From Clostridiaceae bacterium (GTDB taxonomy: Bacteria > Bacillota > Clostridia > Oscillospirales > Acutalibacteraceae), in NCBI GenBank assembly GCA_904501685.1, contig CAJGBX010000021.1:1-15845 (forward strand): a DNA stretch of 15,845 nt, written 5' to 3'. Made by a program: the position numbers and the translations under genes. Positions 1 to 7,292 of the stretch are shown here, one piece after another (the first letter of the stretch is position 1; each line of letters starts with the position of its first letter). Below the pieces are notes generated by a model that saw only the letters and a list, made by a program, of their open reading frames with translations, was not told the origin of the DNA and searched no databases.

Positions 1-1
1 A

Positions 2-712
2 AAGGTTAAGGACCCTCAGCTTATAAAGCAAATGCTGGCTGAAACCGTTGCCGAAATGATTGATGGTGATAAAGAATTACACATTTCAACCAAGCCGTCG
101 GTCATATTTGTTATCGGTGTTAACGGTGTCGGTAAAACAACTACTATCGGTAAAATTGCTTCTCAATTGAAATCCGGCGGTAAAAGTGTTATTTTAGGTG
201 CTGCCGATACATTTCGTGCCGCCGCGATTGACCAATTAGCAGTTTGGGCCGACAGAGCAGGTGTAGATATGGTGAAAAGTGCTGAAGGTGCTGATCCTGC
301 TTCGGTTGTTTTTGATACCATTGCCGCTGCAAAAGCAAGAGGCAGTGAGGTTATAATCTGTGATACTGCAGGCCGACTTCACAATAAGAAAAATCTTATG
401 AACGAATTAGCTAAAATGTACCGAATTATAAAGCGAGAGCTACCTGAGGCAGATGTTGAAACACTATTGGTTTTGGATGCTACAACCGGACAAAATGCCG
501 TAAATCAGGCACGCGACTTTAAAGAGGTTGCCGATATTACCGGTATTGTTTTAACTAAGCTGGACGGCACTGCTCGAGGCGGTGTGGTTTTGGCAATCAT
601 GGATGAACTGGAAATACCGGTAAAATATGTCGGTGTCGGTGAGCAGATTGACGATTTACAACCCTTTAATCCCACCGATTTTGCCAAGGCAATATTTACG
701 GAGGAAGAATGA
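2..712 (+). CDS. ftsY: Signal recognition particle receptor FtsY (5' partial)
   Basis: SRP-receptor GTPase that docks ribosome-nascent-chain/SRP complexes at the membrane for co-translational insertion. The frame is open from base 2, so the true start lies upstream of the window; the ATG at 32 is internal. The NG GTPase domain is present: the P-loop GVNGVGKTTT starts at 116, the ADTFRAAA motif follows, then DTAGR at 362, TKLDGTARGG from 554, and the FtsY-type C-terminal GVGEQIDDLQPF. The N-terminal acidic A region and the first part of the N domain are missing only because of the window edge. The stop overlaps the following start by one base, so the gene is the visible head of the rdgB-leuS operon. 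The GVGEQ..DLQPF ending favours FtsY over its paralogue Ffh, which carries an M domain after the G domain. Confidence 0.96.
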   Translation, partial: KVKDPQLIKQMLAETVAEMIDGDKELHISTKPSVIFVIGVNGVGKTTTIGKIASQLKSGGKSVILGAADTFRAAAIDQLAVWADRAGVDMVKSAEGADPASVVFDTIAAAKARGSEVIICDTAGRLHNKKNLMNELAKMYRIIKRELPEADVETLLVLDATTGQNAVNQARDFKEVADITGIVLTKLDGTARGGVVLAIMDELEIPVKYVGVGEQIDDLQPFNPTDFAKAIFTEEE

Positions 713-1311
713 TGCAGACATTTTTACTTGCCTCGCATAACGCAAAAAAGTTGGAAGAATTGTCACGTATTTTAGAACCGCTAGGCTTTAAGGTGATAAG
801 TCCTAAGGAAATTAACGGTGGTATTACAGAGCCTGAGGAAAACGGATTATCCTTTGAAGAAAATGCATTGATTAAGGCACGTTGTGCAGCTAAGGAGACC
901 GGAATGCCTGCAATTGCTGATGACTCGGGTCTTTGTGTTGATGCTTTGGACGGTGCTCCGGGTATTTATTCGGCACGTTATGCCGGCACGGGTAATGATG
1001 ACGATAATAATGCTTTGCTTTTAAATAATCTTGTTAATGTACCCGATGAAGATAGGACGGCACGTTTTGTTTCGAGCATTGCCTGTGTTTTTCCTGATGG
1101 CAAAGAGTTTACGGTAAGAGGTACTGTTGAGGGAAAAATCGGCTTCGAGCTTCAAGGTAACGGTGGATTTGGCTATGATCCGTTGTTTATTACCGAATGG
1201 GGCTGCTTTGGACTTTTAAGTCCTGAGAAAAAGGATAAGGTCAGCCACCGTCATAATGCTATTATAAAATTTACAGAAGAACTTAAAAAATATATTAACG
1301 CGGAAGTTTAA
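712..1311 (+). CDS. rdgB: XTP/dITP diphosphatase (RdgB/HAM1 family)
   Basis: House-cleaning nucleotide pyrophosphatase that hydrolyses dITP, XTP and related non-canonical purine triphosphates to monophosphates, keeping them out of nucleic acids. The 199-residue protein is full length for the family. It shows the N-terminal SHN..K motif (residues 8-13), ENALIKA, the DDSGLCVDAL metal/nucleotide segment (70-79), GFGYDPLF (152-159) and the C-terminal SHR (178-180). Two ATGs are possible, at 709 and 712. The GGAGG at 700-704 is 7 bases from 712 but only 4 from 709, so 712 is preferred; the difference is one Met. It overlaps the ftsY stop by one base (four if 709 is used), implying translational coupling. 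A cytosolic enzyme with no unusual features apart from the slightly divergent CFGLLSPEKKDK stretch before SHR. Confidence 0.95.
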   Translation: MQTFLLASHNAKKLEELSRILEPLGFKVISPKEINGGITEPEENGLSFEENALIKARCAAKETGMPAIADDSGLCVDALDGAPGIYSARYAGTGNDDDNNALLLNNLVNVPDEDRTARFVSSIACVFPDGKEFTVRGTVEGKIGFELQGNGGFGYDPLFITEWGCFGLLSPEKKDKVSHRHNAIIKFTEELKKYINAEV

Positions 1312-1321
1312 GGTGAGGAAT

Positions 1322-1615
1322 ATGTTAAATTCAAGACAAAGAGCGCAGTTAAGAGGTATGGCGAATTCATACCAACCGATTTTTCAAATTGGAAAGGGCG
1401 GAGTAGGTGAGCAGTTGATCCGCCAGGTGTCAGAGGCATTGGAGGCACGTGAGCTGATTAAGGTCACAGTGCTTGAAACATCGCCTGTGAAGGCACGTGA
1501 ATGTGCCGATACTGTAGCCGCAGCTACTAAAAGTGATGTTGTTCAAGTGATCGGCTCGAAGTTTATTCTTTATAAAGAAAGCAAAGGCAACAAGCAGATT
1601 GTTTTGGTAAAATAA
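1322..1615 (+). CDS. yhbY: YhbY-family CRM-domain RNA-binding protein
   Basis: Small RNA-binding protein of the CRM (YhbY) family, associated with pre-50S ribosomal particles in characterised homologues. The open frame extends to a GTG at 1313. The ATG at 1322 is preferred because AGGTG at 1311-1315 sits 6 bases before it, whereas the GTG has no Shine-Dalgarno. From 1322 the product is 97 residues, the typical size of the stand-alone family. It starts with LNSRQRAQLRG and carries the GKGGVG loop (residues 24-29) that is the RNA-contact GxxG motif of CRM domains, and it ends in a basic GSKFILYKESK strand. The stop shares one base with the nadD start. Placement between rdgB and nadD, close to rsfS, matches the Firmicutes cluster of ribosome-assembly and NAD genes. 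Confidence 0.92.
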   Translation: MLNSRQRAQLRGMANSYQPIFQIGKGGVGEQLIRQVSEALEARELIKVTVLETSPVKARECADTVAAATKSDVVQVIGSKFILYKESKGNKQIVLVK

Positions 1616-2211
1616 TGGGTAAAACGGTATTTTTCGGCGGTACATTTAATCCGCCGCATATTGCCCATCGCAAAATGCTTGAGGCGGTATGTGAATTAAA
1701 TGAGGTTGAAAGGGTGTTGGTTGCACCGACTAATCTGCCTCCTCATAAACAGGTTCCCGAAATGTTTGCTGATTTTCAGCAACGTTTAAAAATGGCTGAG
1801 CTTTTGTGCGAGGGTTTACCAAAAGTTACGGCTTCTGATATAGAGCTTAAACGAGAGGGTAAAAGCTATAGCTTTTATACATTGACAGACTTGAAGAAAA
1901 GCTATTCTGATTTAAGCTTGCTAATCGGCGGTGATATGGTAACCTCATTCAACACTTGGTTTGAATATAAATCTATTTTAAATTTAGCAGAGCTGATTGT
2001 TGTAAGACGAAAGGGAATTAATAATTCGGATTTTGACAGCGCTGTAGAGAATTTACGGCTTAATGGTGGTAAAATAACAGTTGTTGAGGTTAACTTACCT
2101 GAAGTTTCCTCAACAGAAATAAGAAGACGACTGTTAGAGGACAAGCCGTTAAATGTACTTGTTCCCGAAAATATTTGCGAATATATTGAAAAAAATCATA
2201 TTTTCAGGTGA
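1615..2211 (+). CDS. nadD: Nicotinate-nucleotide adenylyltransferase
   Basis: Transfers AMP from ATP to nicotinate mononucleotide to make deamido-NAD, the penultimate step of NAD synthesis. The 198-residue length is normal. The nucleotidyltransferase signature GGTFNPPHIAH spans residues 8-18, including the HxxH-type histidines H15 and H18. The second ATP-contact motif SSTEIRRRL begins at S165. The central VLVAPTNLPPHK and LLIGGDMV segments are characteristic of bacterial NadD rather than CoaD. Its start overlaps the yhbY stop by one base (TAATG), and it is followed by yqeK after four bases, as in many Firmicutes. A cytosolic enzyme with no anomalies. Confidence 0.96.
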   Translation: MGKTVFFGGTFNPPHIAHRKMLEAVCELNEVERVLVAPTNLPPHKQVPEMFADFQQRLKMAELLCEGLPKVTASDIELKREGKSYSFYTLTDLKKSYSDLSLLIGGDMVTSFNTWFEYKSILNLAELIVVRRKGINNSDFDSAVENLRLNGGKITVVEVNLPEVSSTEIRRRLLEDKPLNVLVPENICEYIEKNHIFR

Positions 2212-2215
2212 AGCT

Positions 2216-2803
2216 ATGACAGTAGATGAATTTAAGATTATTTTACGTCAAAATTTGAGTGAAAAACGTTATTTTCACTCGCTTTGCGTTGCCGCCGAGG
2301 CTAAGAAGCTAGCCGAAAAATACGGCGGTGACCCGGAAAAAATGTATGTTGCGGGACTGCTTCATGATATAACAAAAAATAAAACTGATGCGGAACAGTT
2401 GCAATTGTGCGAGAAGTTTGGTATAATGCTAACCGCTACCGAAAAGGAGTCGCCTTTGATTTGGCATCAGATTACGGGAGCTGAGGTTGTAAAGCAGGAA
2501 CTGGGCATTGATGACGAAGATATAATTTCCTCTATCAGATTTCATACAACTGGCAAACCCGATATGACGCTTTCACAGAAAATTATTTTTACTGCTGACT
2601 TGATTTCTGCTGACCGAAATTATCCCGATATTAAAGAGATTCGTGCCGCGGCAGACCGTTCCTTAGAGGAATGTATAATTAAGGTTTTGCAGTTCACGAT
2701 TGCAGATATTGTGACAAAGGGTAATCCTTTGCATCCCGATACATTAAATGCATACAATTATCTTTTGTTAGAGAAAAGAGGACTTTTAGATGGAAACGTT
2801 TGA
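2216..2803 (+). CDS. yqeK: YqeK-family HD-domain Ap4A hydrolase
   Basis: HD-domain metal phosphohydrolase of the YqeK family, whose characterised members cleave diadenosine tetraphosphate symmetrically to two ADP. The frame is open back to 2153 inside nadD. The ATG at 2216 is chosen because AGGTGAAG at 2206-2213 lies just upstream and because the 195-residue protein then starts where the family does. Metal ligands are visible: H21 in RYFHSLC, H50-D51 in AGLLHDITKN, H84 in WHQITGAE, H110 in IRFHTTG and D128 in FTADLISADR. The start lies 4 bases after the nadD stop, and the 3' end overlaps rsfS by 14 bases. In some bacteria nadD and yqeK are fused, which supports a functional link. The substrate is taken from family knowledge. 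Confidence 0.93.
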   Translation: MTVDEFKIILRQNLSEKRYFHSLCVAAEAKKLAEKYGGDPEKMYVAGLLHDITKNKTDAEQLQLCEKFGIMLTATEKESPLIWHQITGAEVVKQELGIDDEDIISSIRFHTTGKPDMTLSQKIIFTADLISADRNYPDIKEIRAAADRSLEECIIKVLQFTIADIVTKGNPLHPDTLNAYNYLLLEKRGLLDGNV

Positions 2804-3155
2804 AATACTGACATTAGCCGCAAATACGCTAAACGATAAGAAAGCTATGGAATTAGTTGCAGTTAAAATTAATGACATTTCGGATATTGCCGACTATTTT
2901 CTGATTTGTACCGCAACCTCTAATACACATATTAAAGCTTTGGCTGATGAGGTAGAAGAAAAGCTTAAAGAAAAGAATGTTACACCGCATCATATTGAGG
3001 GTAGAAGCTCTGATTGGCTGCTATTGGACTACGGTACTGTGGTTGTGCATATTTTCGGTCGAAAGTCACGTGAGTTTTATTCATTAGACCATATGTGGCA
3101 GGATGGCGAACAGGTTGATTTATCGCAGATTTTAACATCTGCTTTGGAGGAATAA
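2790..3155 (+). CDS. rsfS: Ribosome silencing factor RsfS
   Basis: RsfS (formerly Iojap/YbeB) binds uL14 on the large ribosomal subunit and blocks subunit joining, lowering translation during starvation and assisting 50S maturation. The 121-residue product matches the family in length. It shows the conserved core ISDIADYFLICTATSNTHIKAL (residues 30-51), IEGRSSDWLLLDYGTVVVHIF (69-89) and REFYSLDHMW (94-103). It starts 14 bases inside yqeK in another frame and so is probably translationally coupled to it. leuS follows 3 bases after the stop. The nadD-yqeK-rsfS order is widespread in Firmicutes. Confidence 0.95.
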   Translation: METFEILTLAANTLNDKKAMELVAVKINDISDIADYFLICTATSNTHIKALADEVEEKLKEKNVTPHHIEGRSSDWLLLDYGTVVVHIFGRKSREFYSLDHMWQDGEQVDLSQILTSALEE

Positions 3156-3158
3156 AAG

Positions 3159-5561
3159 TTGAAGTACGATTTTAAACGAATAGAAGAAAAATGGCAAAAA
3201 AGATGGGAAGATGAAAAGGCTTTCGTCGCATCTGAGGATTATTCAAAGCCAAAGTTCTACGGACTTGTTGAATTTCCGTATCCGAGCGGTGCAGGTATGC
3301 ACGTCGGTCACATTAAGGCTTATTCGGGTCTTGAGGTTGTATCCCGTAAGCGCAGAATGCAGGGGTATAACGTCTTGTTCCCAATGGGCTTTGATGCTTA
3401 CGGTTTACCTACCGAAAACTATGCCGTTAAAACCGGTATTCACCCCAGAAAGGTTACCGATATGAATATTGCACGCTTTACATCTCAGTTAAAGCGTGTC
3501 GGTTTCTCTTTTGATTGGACTAAGGTTATAGATACCACCGAGGAAGGCTATTATAAGTGGACTCAGTGGATTTTCCTGAAACTGTTCGAGCACGGACTTG
3601 TTTTCCGCGACCAGGCATTGGTCAACTACTGTCCGAGCTGTAAGGTTGTTTTGTCAAATGAGGACTCGCAGGGTGGCAAGTGTGACATTTGCAAGAGTGA
3701 TATTATCCAAAAGTCCAAGGATGTTTGGTATTTAAGAATTACTGAGTATGCAGATAAGCTTTTACAGGGTCTTAATAATGTTGAATATCCTGAAAATATC
3801 AAAATGCAGCAGGTAAACTGGATTGGAAAATCCACCGGTGCTTTTGTTGATTTTTCCTTTAAGGAAGTTGAGGATAAGTTAAGAGTTTACACTACCCGAT
3901 GCGACACATTGTTCGGTGTAACCTTTATGGTTATTGCGCCTGAGCATCCGATTATTGAAAAATATCGTGACAAAATCAGCAATATTTCCGAGCTTGATGC
4001 TTATAAAGATGAGTGTGCAAAGAAGACTGAGTTTGAGCGTACACAGCTGCAAAAGGATAAAACCGGTGTTAGGATTGAAGGTCTTACCGGAATAAACCCT
4101 GTAAACGGCAAGGAAATTCCTATTTACATATCAGATTATGTAATGATGGGTTACGGTACAGGCGCTATTATGGCGGTGCCTGCACACGACCAGCGTGATT
4201 ATGACTTTGCAAAGAAGTTCGGTATAGATATTATCGAGGTAATCAAGGGCGGAGATATAAGTGTTGAGGCTTATACCGGTGACGGTGAAATGGTTAACTC
4301 CGATTTCCTTAACGGTATTGATAAAAAGTCTAACGCTATTGAGAAAATGCTAAGCTTCCTGGGTGAACGCGGTATCGGTGAAAAGGGCGTTCAGTATAAA
4401 ATGAAGGACTGGGCATTCAACCGCCAGAGATATTGGGGTGAGCCGATTCCGATTGTTCACTGTGTTAAGTGCGGTATGGTTCCCGTGCCGTATAGCGAGC
4501 TTCCTTTAAGGCTGCCTGATGTTGAAAACTTTGCACCCGGTGAGGGCGGTGAAAGTCCCTTGGCTAAGATTGAGTCATTTGTCAACTGCAAGTGTCCTAA
4601 GTGTCAGGGTGACGCTAAGCGTGAAACCGATACAATGCCTCAGTGGGCAGGTTCCTCGTGGTATTTCCTCCGTTATATCGACCCGAAGAATACCGAAGTG
4701 TTTGCCGATAAGGATAAGTTGAATTATTGGTTGCCGGTAGATTGGTACAACGGCGGTATGGAGCATGTTACCCGTCACTTGATTTATTCGAGATTCTGGC
4801 ATAAATTCCTTTATGATATCGGCGAGGTGCCGACTGCAGAGCCTTATGCTAAGCGTTCTGCTCAAGGTCTTATCTTGGGCGAGGACGGAGAGAAGATGAG
4901 TAAATCTAAGGGTAATGTAGTTGACCCTAATGACGTTGTTGATGCTTTCGGTGCCGATGTACTTCGTGTATATATCCTGTTTATGGGTGACTACGGTATG
5001 GCAGCACCTTGGAGTGACAGCAGTGTTAAGGGCTGTAAGCGTTTCTTGGAGCGTGTTGCTGATTTAGGTGCAATTGCAAAGGGTGAAGGTGTAACACCTG
5101 AGCTTGAGGTTCTTTTCCATAAAACACTTAAAAAGGTCACCTTGGATATTGAGGATATGAAGTTCAATACCGCAATTGCCGCTATGATGACCTTGATTAA
5201 TGAGGTTATTAACCACGGCAGCCTGACTGTTGATGAGCTTAAAATGTTCCTTAAAATGCTTTGCCCGTTTGCACCGCACCTCTCAGAGGAAATGTGGGAA
5301 GCAACCGGTGAAAGCGGTCTTTGCTCATTAACCTCTTGGCCGGAATATGATGAGTCTAAGACGGTTGATTCCACCGTTGAAATTGTTGTACAGATTAACG
5401 GTAAATTAAAATCAAGACTTAATGTAGCTGCTGACATTTCTGCTGCAGATGCTATCGCTGCTGCTAAGGCTGACGAAAAAATTTCAGCTGAGATTAGCGG
5501 AAAGCAGATTATTAAAGAAATATACGTACCTAAAAAGCTTGTAAATATTGTTGCGAAATAA
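3159..5561 (+). CDS. leuS: Leucyl-tRNA synthetase
   Basis: Class I aminoacyl-tRNA synthetase that charges tRNA-Leu and edits misactivated amino acids. The 800-residue protein is full length. Visible elements are the HIGH-type motif HVGH (residues 48-51) within FPYPSGAGMHVGH, a four-cysteine zinc module (C158, C161, C175, C178) as in many bacterial LeuRS, a CP1 editing domain with GTGAIMAVPAHDQRDYDFA, the WAFNRQRYWGEPIPI segment, MPQWAGSSWYFLRYIDP, and KMSKS (579-583). An anticodon-binding and C-terminal domain follows. Translation begins at TTG 3159, with GGAGG at 3146-3150 eight bases upstream and a good match to the family N-terminus; no ATG lies nearby in frame. It is the last gene of the ftsY operon. 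No T-box leader precedes it, as only three bases separate it from rsfS. Confidence 0.97.
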   Translation: MKYDFKRIEEKWQKRWEDEKAFVASEDYSKPKFYGLVEFPYPSGAGMHVGHIKAYSGLEVVSRKRRMQGYNVLFPMGFDAYGLPTENYAVKTGIHPRKVTDMNIARFTSQLKRVGFSFDWTKVIDTTEEGYYKWTQWIFLKLFEHGLVFRDQALVNYCPSCKVVLSNEDSQGGKCDICKSDIIQKSKDVWYLRITEYADKLLQGLNNVEYPENIKMQQVNWIGKSTGAFVDFSFKEVEDKLRVYTTRCDTLFGVTFMVIAPEHPIIEKYRDKISNISELDAYKDECAKKTEFERTQLQKDKTGVRIEGLTGINPVNGKEIPIYISDYVMMGYGTGAIMAVPAHDQRDYDFAKKFGIDIIEVIKGGDISVEAYTGDGEMVNSDFLNGIDKKSNAIEKMLSFLGERGIGEKGVQYKMKDWAFNRQRYWGEPIPIVHCVKCGMVPVPYSELPLRLPDVENFAPGEGGESPLAKIESFVNCKCPKCQGDAKRETDTMPQWAGSSWYFLRYIDPKNTEVFADKDKLNYWLPVDWYNGGMEHVTRHLIYSRFWHKFLYDIGEVPTAEPYAKRSAQGLILGEDGEKMSKSKGNVVDPNDVVDAFGADVLRVYILFMGDYGMAAPWSDSSVKGCKRFLERVADLGAIAKGEGVTPELEVLFHKTLKKVTLDIEDMKFNTAIAAMMTLINEVINHGSLTVDELKMFLKMLCPFAPHLSEEMWEATGESGLCSLTSWPEYDESKTVDSTVEIVVQINGKLKSRLNVAADISAADAIAAAKADEKISAEISGKQIIKEIYVPKKLVNIVAK

Positions 5562-5610
5562 TTTTTTGTTAAAAAAACACAATATATTGAAAAAGTTATT
5601 AAAATTTGTC

Positions 5611-5639
5611 TTGACATAAACGGTAGGGTAGTGTATAAT
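5611..5639 (+). promoter_or_regulatory. Perfect-consensus housekeeping promoter of rpsU
   Basis: TTGACA at 5611-5616 and TATAAT at 5634-5639 are both exact sigma-A/sigma-70 consensus hexamers with an ideal 17-base spacer. The predicted transcription start is near 5646, giving a leader of about 46 bases before rpsU. Such a perfect promoter fits strong, growth-linked expression of a ribosomal protein. Confidence 0.92.
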
Positions 5640-5661
5640 TATCAAAAATATGTAAGTATAC

Positions 5662-5681
5662 CCCTGCTACATTGCGGAGGG
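5662..5681 (+). promoter_or_regulatory. Possible hairpin over the rpsU Shine-Dalgarno
   Basis: In the rpsU leader, CCCTGC at 5662-5667 can pair with GC at 5674-5675 and AGGG at 5678-5681, with a 6-base loop and a 2-base bulge. The 3' strand overlaps the first half of the purine-rich ribosome-binding stretch GGAGGGAGGG (5676-5685), while the second GAGGG stays mostly free. The fold is short, so any control of translation by it is only a hypothesis. Confidence 0.3.
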
Positions 5682-5691
5682 AGGGAATATA

Positions 5692-5868
5692 ATGAGTCAG
5701 GTTCGTGTAAAAGAAAATGAATCGCTTGAAAACGCACTCAGACGCTTCAAGAGACAAACCCAGAAGGACGGAGTCATTCAGGAAGTTCGTAAGAGAGAGC
5801 ATTATGAGAAGCCTTCTGTAAAGCGTAAGAAGAAATCGGAAGCTGCACGTAAGCGCAAGTTCCGCTAA
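5692..5868 (+). CDS. rpsU: 30S ribosomal protein bS21
   Basis: Small-subunit protein bS21, located near the 3' end of 16S rRNA and the anti-Shine-Dalgarno region, where it helps initiation. The 58-codon frame starts at ATG 5692 and ends at TAA 5866-5868. The protein begins MSQVRVKENESLENALRRFK, the conserved bS21 opening (V.V.ENES.E.ALRRFKR), followed by a basic helical tail rich in Lys and Arg (KPSVKRKKKSEAARKRKFR). A very strong ribosome-binding site (GGAGGGAGGG, 5676-5685) precedes it. It is monocistronic or the head of a leaky unit: a perfect-consensus promoter lies upstream and a hairpin terminator begins 14 bases after the stop. Length and composition are normal for Firmicutes. Confidence 0.97.
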   Translation: MSQVRVKENESLENALRRFKRQTQKDGVIQEVRKREHYEKPSVKRKKKSEAARKRKFR

Positions 5869-5881
5869 ATCTCACAAAATG

Positions 5882-5915
5882 AAAAGCAATCGGAAGGTAA
5901 TTCCGGTTGCTTTTT
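5882..5915 (+). terminator. Rho-independent terminator after rpsU
   Basis: A 14-bp stem (AAAAGCAATCGGAA at 5882-5895 with TTCCGGTTGCTTTT at 5901-5914, one G-U wobble) encloses a 5-base loop and ends in a run of five T at 5911-5915. The yqeG Shine-Dalgarno starts only 8 bases later and leaves no room for a promoter, so partial read-through into yqeG is likely. Confidence 0.9.
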
Positions 5916-5934
5916 GTGTTTGAAAGGATATTGT

Positions 5935-6420
5935 ATGTCGATTTTAAAATCTACCGGTATTTTCAAAAGAATTACCGATATTAATATAGAATACTTAAGA
6001 GATAATAATATAAATACCTTGCTTTTGGATGTAGATAATACCTTGTCAACACATCACGGTACAGTTCTTGTTGACGGACTTCGTGAATGGCTTGACGGTA
6101 TGTTGGGCAGCGGTATTGGTTTGGTTATTGTCTCAAATTCAAAGCGCTTTAGAATTAAGCCCTTTGCCGAACGTTTGGAATTGCCGTTTGTAAGCCTTGC
6201 TTTAAAGCCGTTGCCGTTTGGCTACAGTAAAGCGTGCAAGTTACTAAATGCCGATAAAAATAGAACTGCAATTGTCGGTGACCAAATTTTCACTGATGTT
6301 TTGGGTGCAAATATATTCGGAATCAAGTCAATTTTAGTCCGTCCGATAAAATTAGAGGACGGCTGGAGCTTCAAGGTCAGACGTTATTTTGAACGAAAGA
6401 TTTTAAAGGAAGATTTTTAA
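5935..6420 (+). CDS. yqeG: YqeG-family HAD-IIIA phosphatase
   Basis: HAD-superfamily subclass IIIA phosphohydrolase of the YqeG family; the physiological substrate is not firmly known. The frame opens at a TTG (5914) inside the upstream terminator. The ATG at 5935 is preferred because AAAGGA at 5923-5928 lies 6 bases before it, giving 161 residues. HAD motif I is LLLDVDNTLS, with nucleophile D32 and acid D34. Motif II is VIVSNSK (S67), a conserved lysine K91 follows in ALKPLPFGY, and motif III is VGDQIFTD (114-121), with the family's GANIFGIKSILV after it. In Bacillus yqeG lies upstream of yqeH and yhbY; here it has moved behind rpsU and no yqeH is present. It appears to head the yqeG, nfo-like, aroQ, M24 peptidase run. 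Confidence 0.93.
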   Translation: MSILKSTGIFKRITDINIEYLRDNNINTLLLDVDNTLSTHHGTVLVDGLREWLDGMLGSGIGLVIVSNSKRFRIKPFAERLELPFVSLALKPLPFGYSKACKLLNADKNRTAIVGDQIFTDVLGANIFGIKSILVRPIKLEDGWSFKVRRYFERKILKEDF

Positions 6421-6434
6421 GAAGGTGAAGTTTT

Positions 6435-7292
6435 ATGCCTGCTGTTTTCGGACCTGCCGGATGCGGTAATTCGTTTTATGAAATGAAATATAAGGGTTCT
6501 TTAGATGTTCCCAAGTATATCAGCGAGTTTGGACTTGATGCTTTTGAGTATCAGTGCGGCCGGGGTGTTAATGTCGGTGAAGAAAAGGCACGTGAATTTG
6601 GACGCCTTTCGACTGAAAAAAACATAAAAATTTCACTGCATGCTCCTTACTACATTTCAATGTCAAGTCTTGAAGAAGAAAAACGCCGTAATTCGGTGAA
6701 TTACATTTTGCAAAGTGCAAGAGCGGTTGATTTTATGGGAGGAAATCGTATCGTAGTTCATACCGGCTCCTGCGGAAAATTGGATAGACTAAAGGCCCTA
6801 AGTCTGGCAAAGGAAACTATGGTTTGGTCTTTAAAAGCGCTTGATGAAAACGGTTTAGGCCATATTCACATTTGTCCTGAAACAATGGGGAAAATCAATC
6901 AGCTTGGAACTTTAGAAGAAGTGATTGCTCTTTGTGAGCTTGATGAAAGGCTGATACCTTGTATTGACTTCGGTCATTTGAATGCGAGAACTTTGGGTCA
7001 GGTTAATTCCAAGGAAGCTTTTCTGTACACAATAAATGAAATCGGCAATCGCTTGGGAGAGTACCGTAAAAAGCATTTTCATTCTCATTTTTCAAAGATT
7101 GAGTATACTAAGGGAGGCGAGAAAAAGCACCTGACCTTTGAGGATACAATTTTTGGTCCGGAGCCTTTGCCTTTAATTGAACTGCTTTGTGAATTAAACC
7201 TTGAGCCTACAATTATTTGTGAATCTGACGGTACACAGTCAGAGGATGCGCTTCATATGAAAAAATTATATCTTGAAAGGAAGTCTTTATAA
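6435..7292 (+). CDS. Endonuclease IV (Nfo)-like TIM-barrel protein
   Basis: Member of the AP endonuclease 2/xylose-isomerase-like TIM-barrel superfamily, most similar to endonuclease IV, which cuts 5' of abasic sites using three zinc ions. The 285-residue length matches Nfo. Most zinc ligands can be assigned in order: H69 (SLHAPYY), H109 (VVHTGS), E149 (CPETMGK), D178 and H181 (CIDFGHLNA), H216 (HFHSHFSK), H232 and E263 (ICESDG). The Nfo HLND motif is replaced by HSHFS, and the Asp of the usual DxH pair before H232 is not seen (KKH). It may therefore be a divergent Nfo subfamily rather than classical Nfo, and the DNA-repair role is an inference. A GGTGAAG sequence precedes the ATG, and the stop overlaps aroQ by one base. 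Confidence 0.82.
   Translation: MPAVFGPAGCGNSFYEMKYKGSLDVPKYISEFGLDAFEYQCGRGVNVGEEKAREFGRLSTEKNIKISLHAPYYISMSSLEEEKRRNSVNYILQSARAVDFMGGNRIVVHTGSCGKLDRLKALSLAKETMVWSLKALDENGLGHIHICPETMGKINQLGTLEEVIALCELDERLIPCIDFGHLNARTLGQVNSKEAFLYTINEIGNRLGEYRKKHFHSHFSKIEYTKGGEKKHLTFEDTIFGPEPLPLIELLCELNLEPTIICESDGTQSEDALHMKKLYLERKSL

Noticed and set aside
2153..2215. 21-residue N-terminal extension of YqeK from ATG 2153
   Set aside because: It overlaps the nadD end, has no ribosome-binding site, and its sequence does not fit the family; ATG 2216 has AGGTGAAG before it.
5562..5577. T6-GTT-A7 inverted repeat after leuS as a terminator
   Set aside because: Pure A-T stem with the A run on the 3' side; it cannot act as a canonical terminator on the + strand. 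It is probably just the AT-rich region upstream of the rpsU promoter.
4991..5617. 208-codon open frame on the minus strand within leuS
   Set aside because: It lies fully opposite the conserved leuS C-terminal region and has no ribosome-binding site and no recognisable domain. The same applies to the other minus-strand frames of 60-96 codons in the window.
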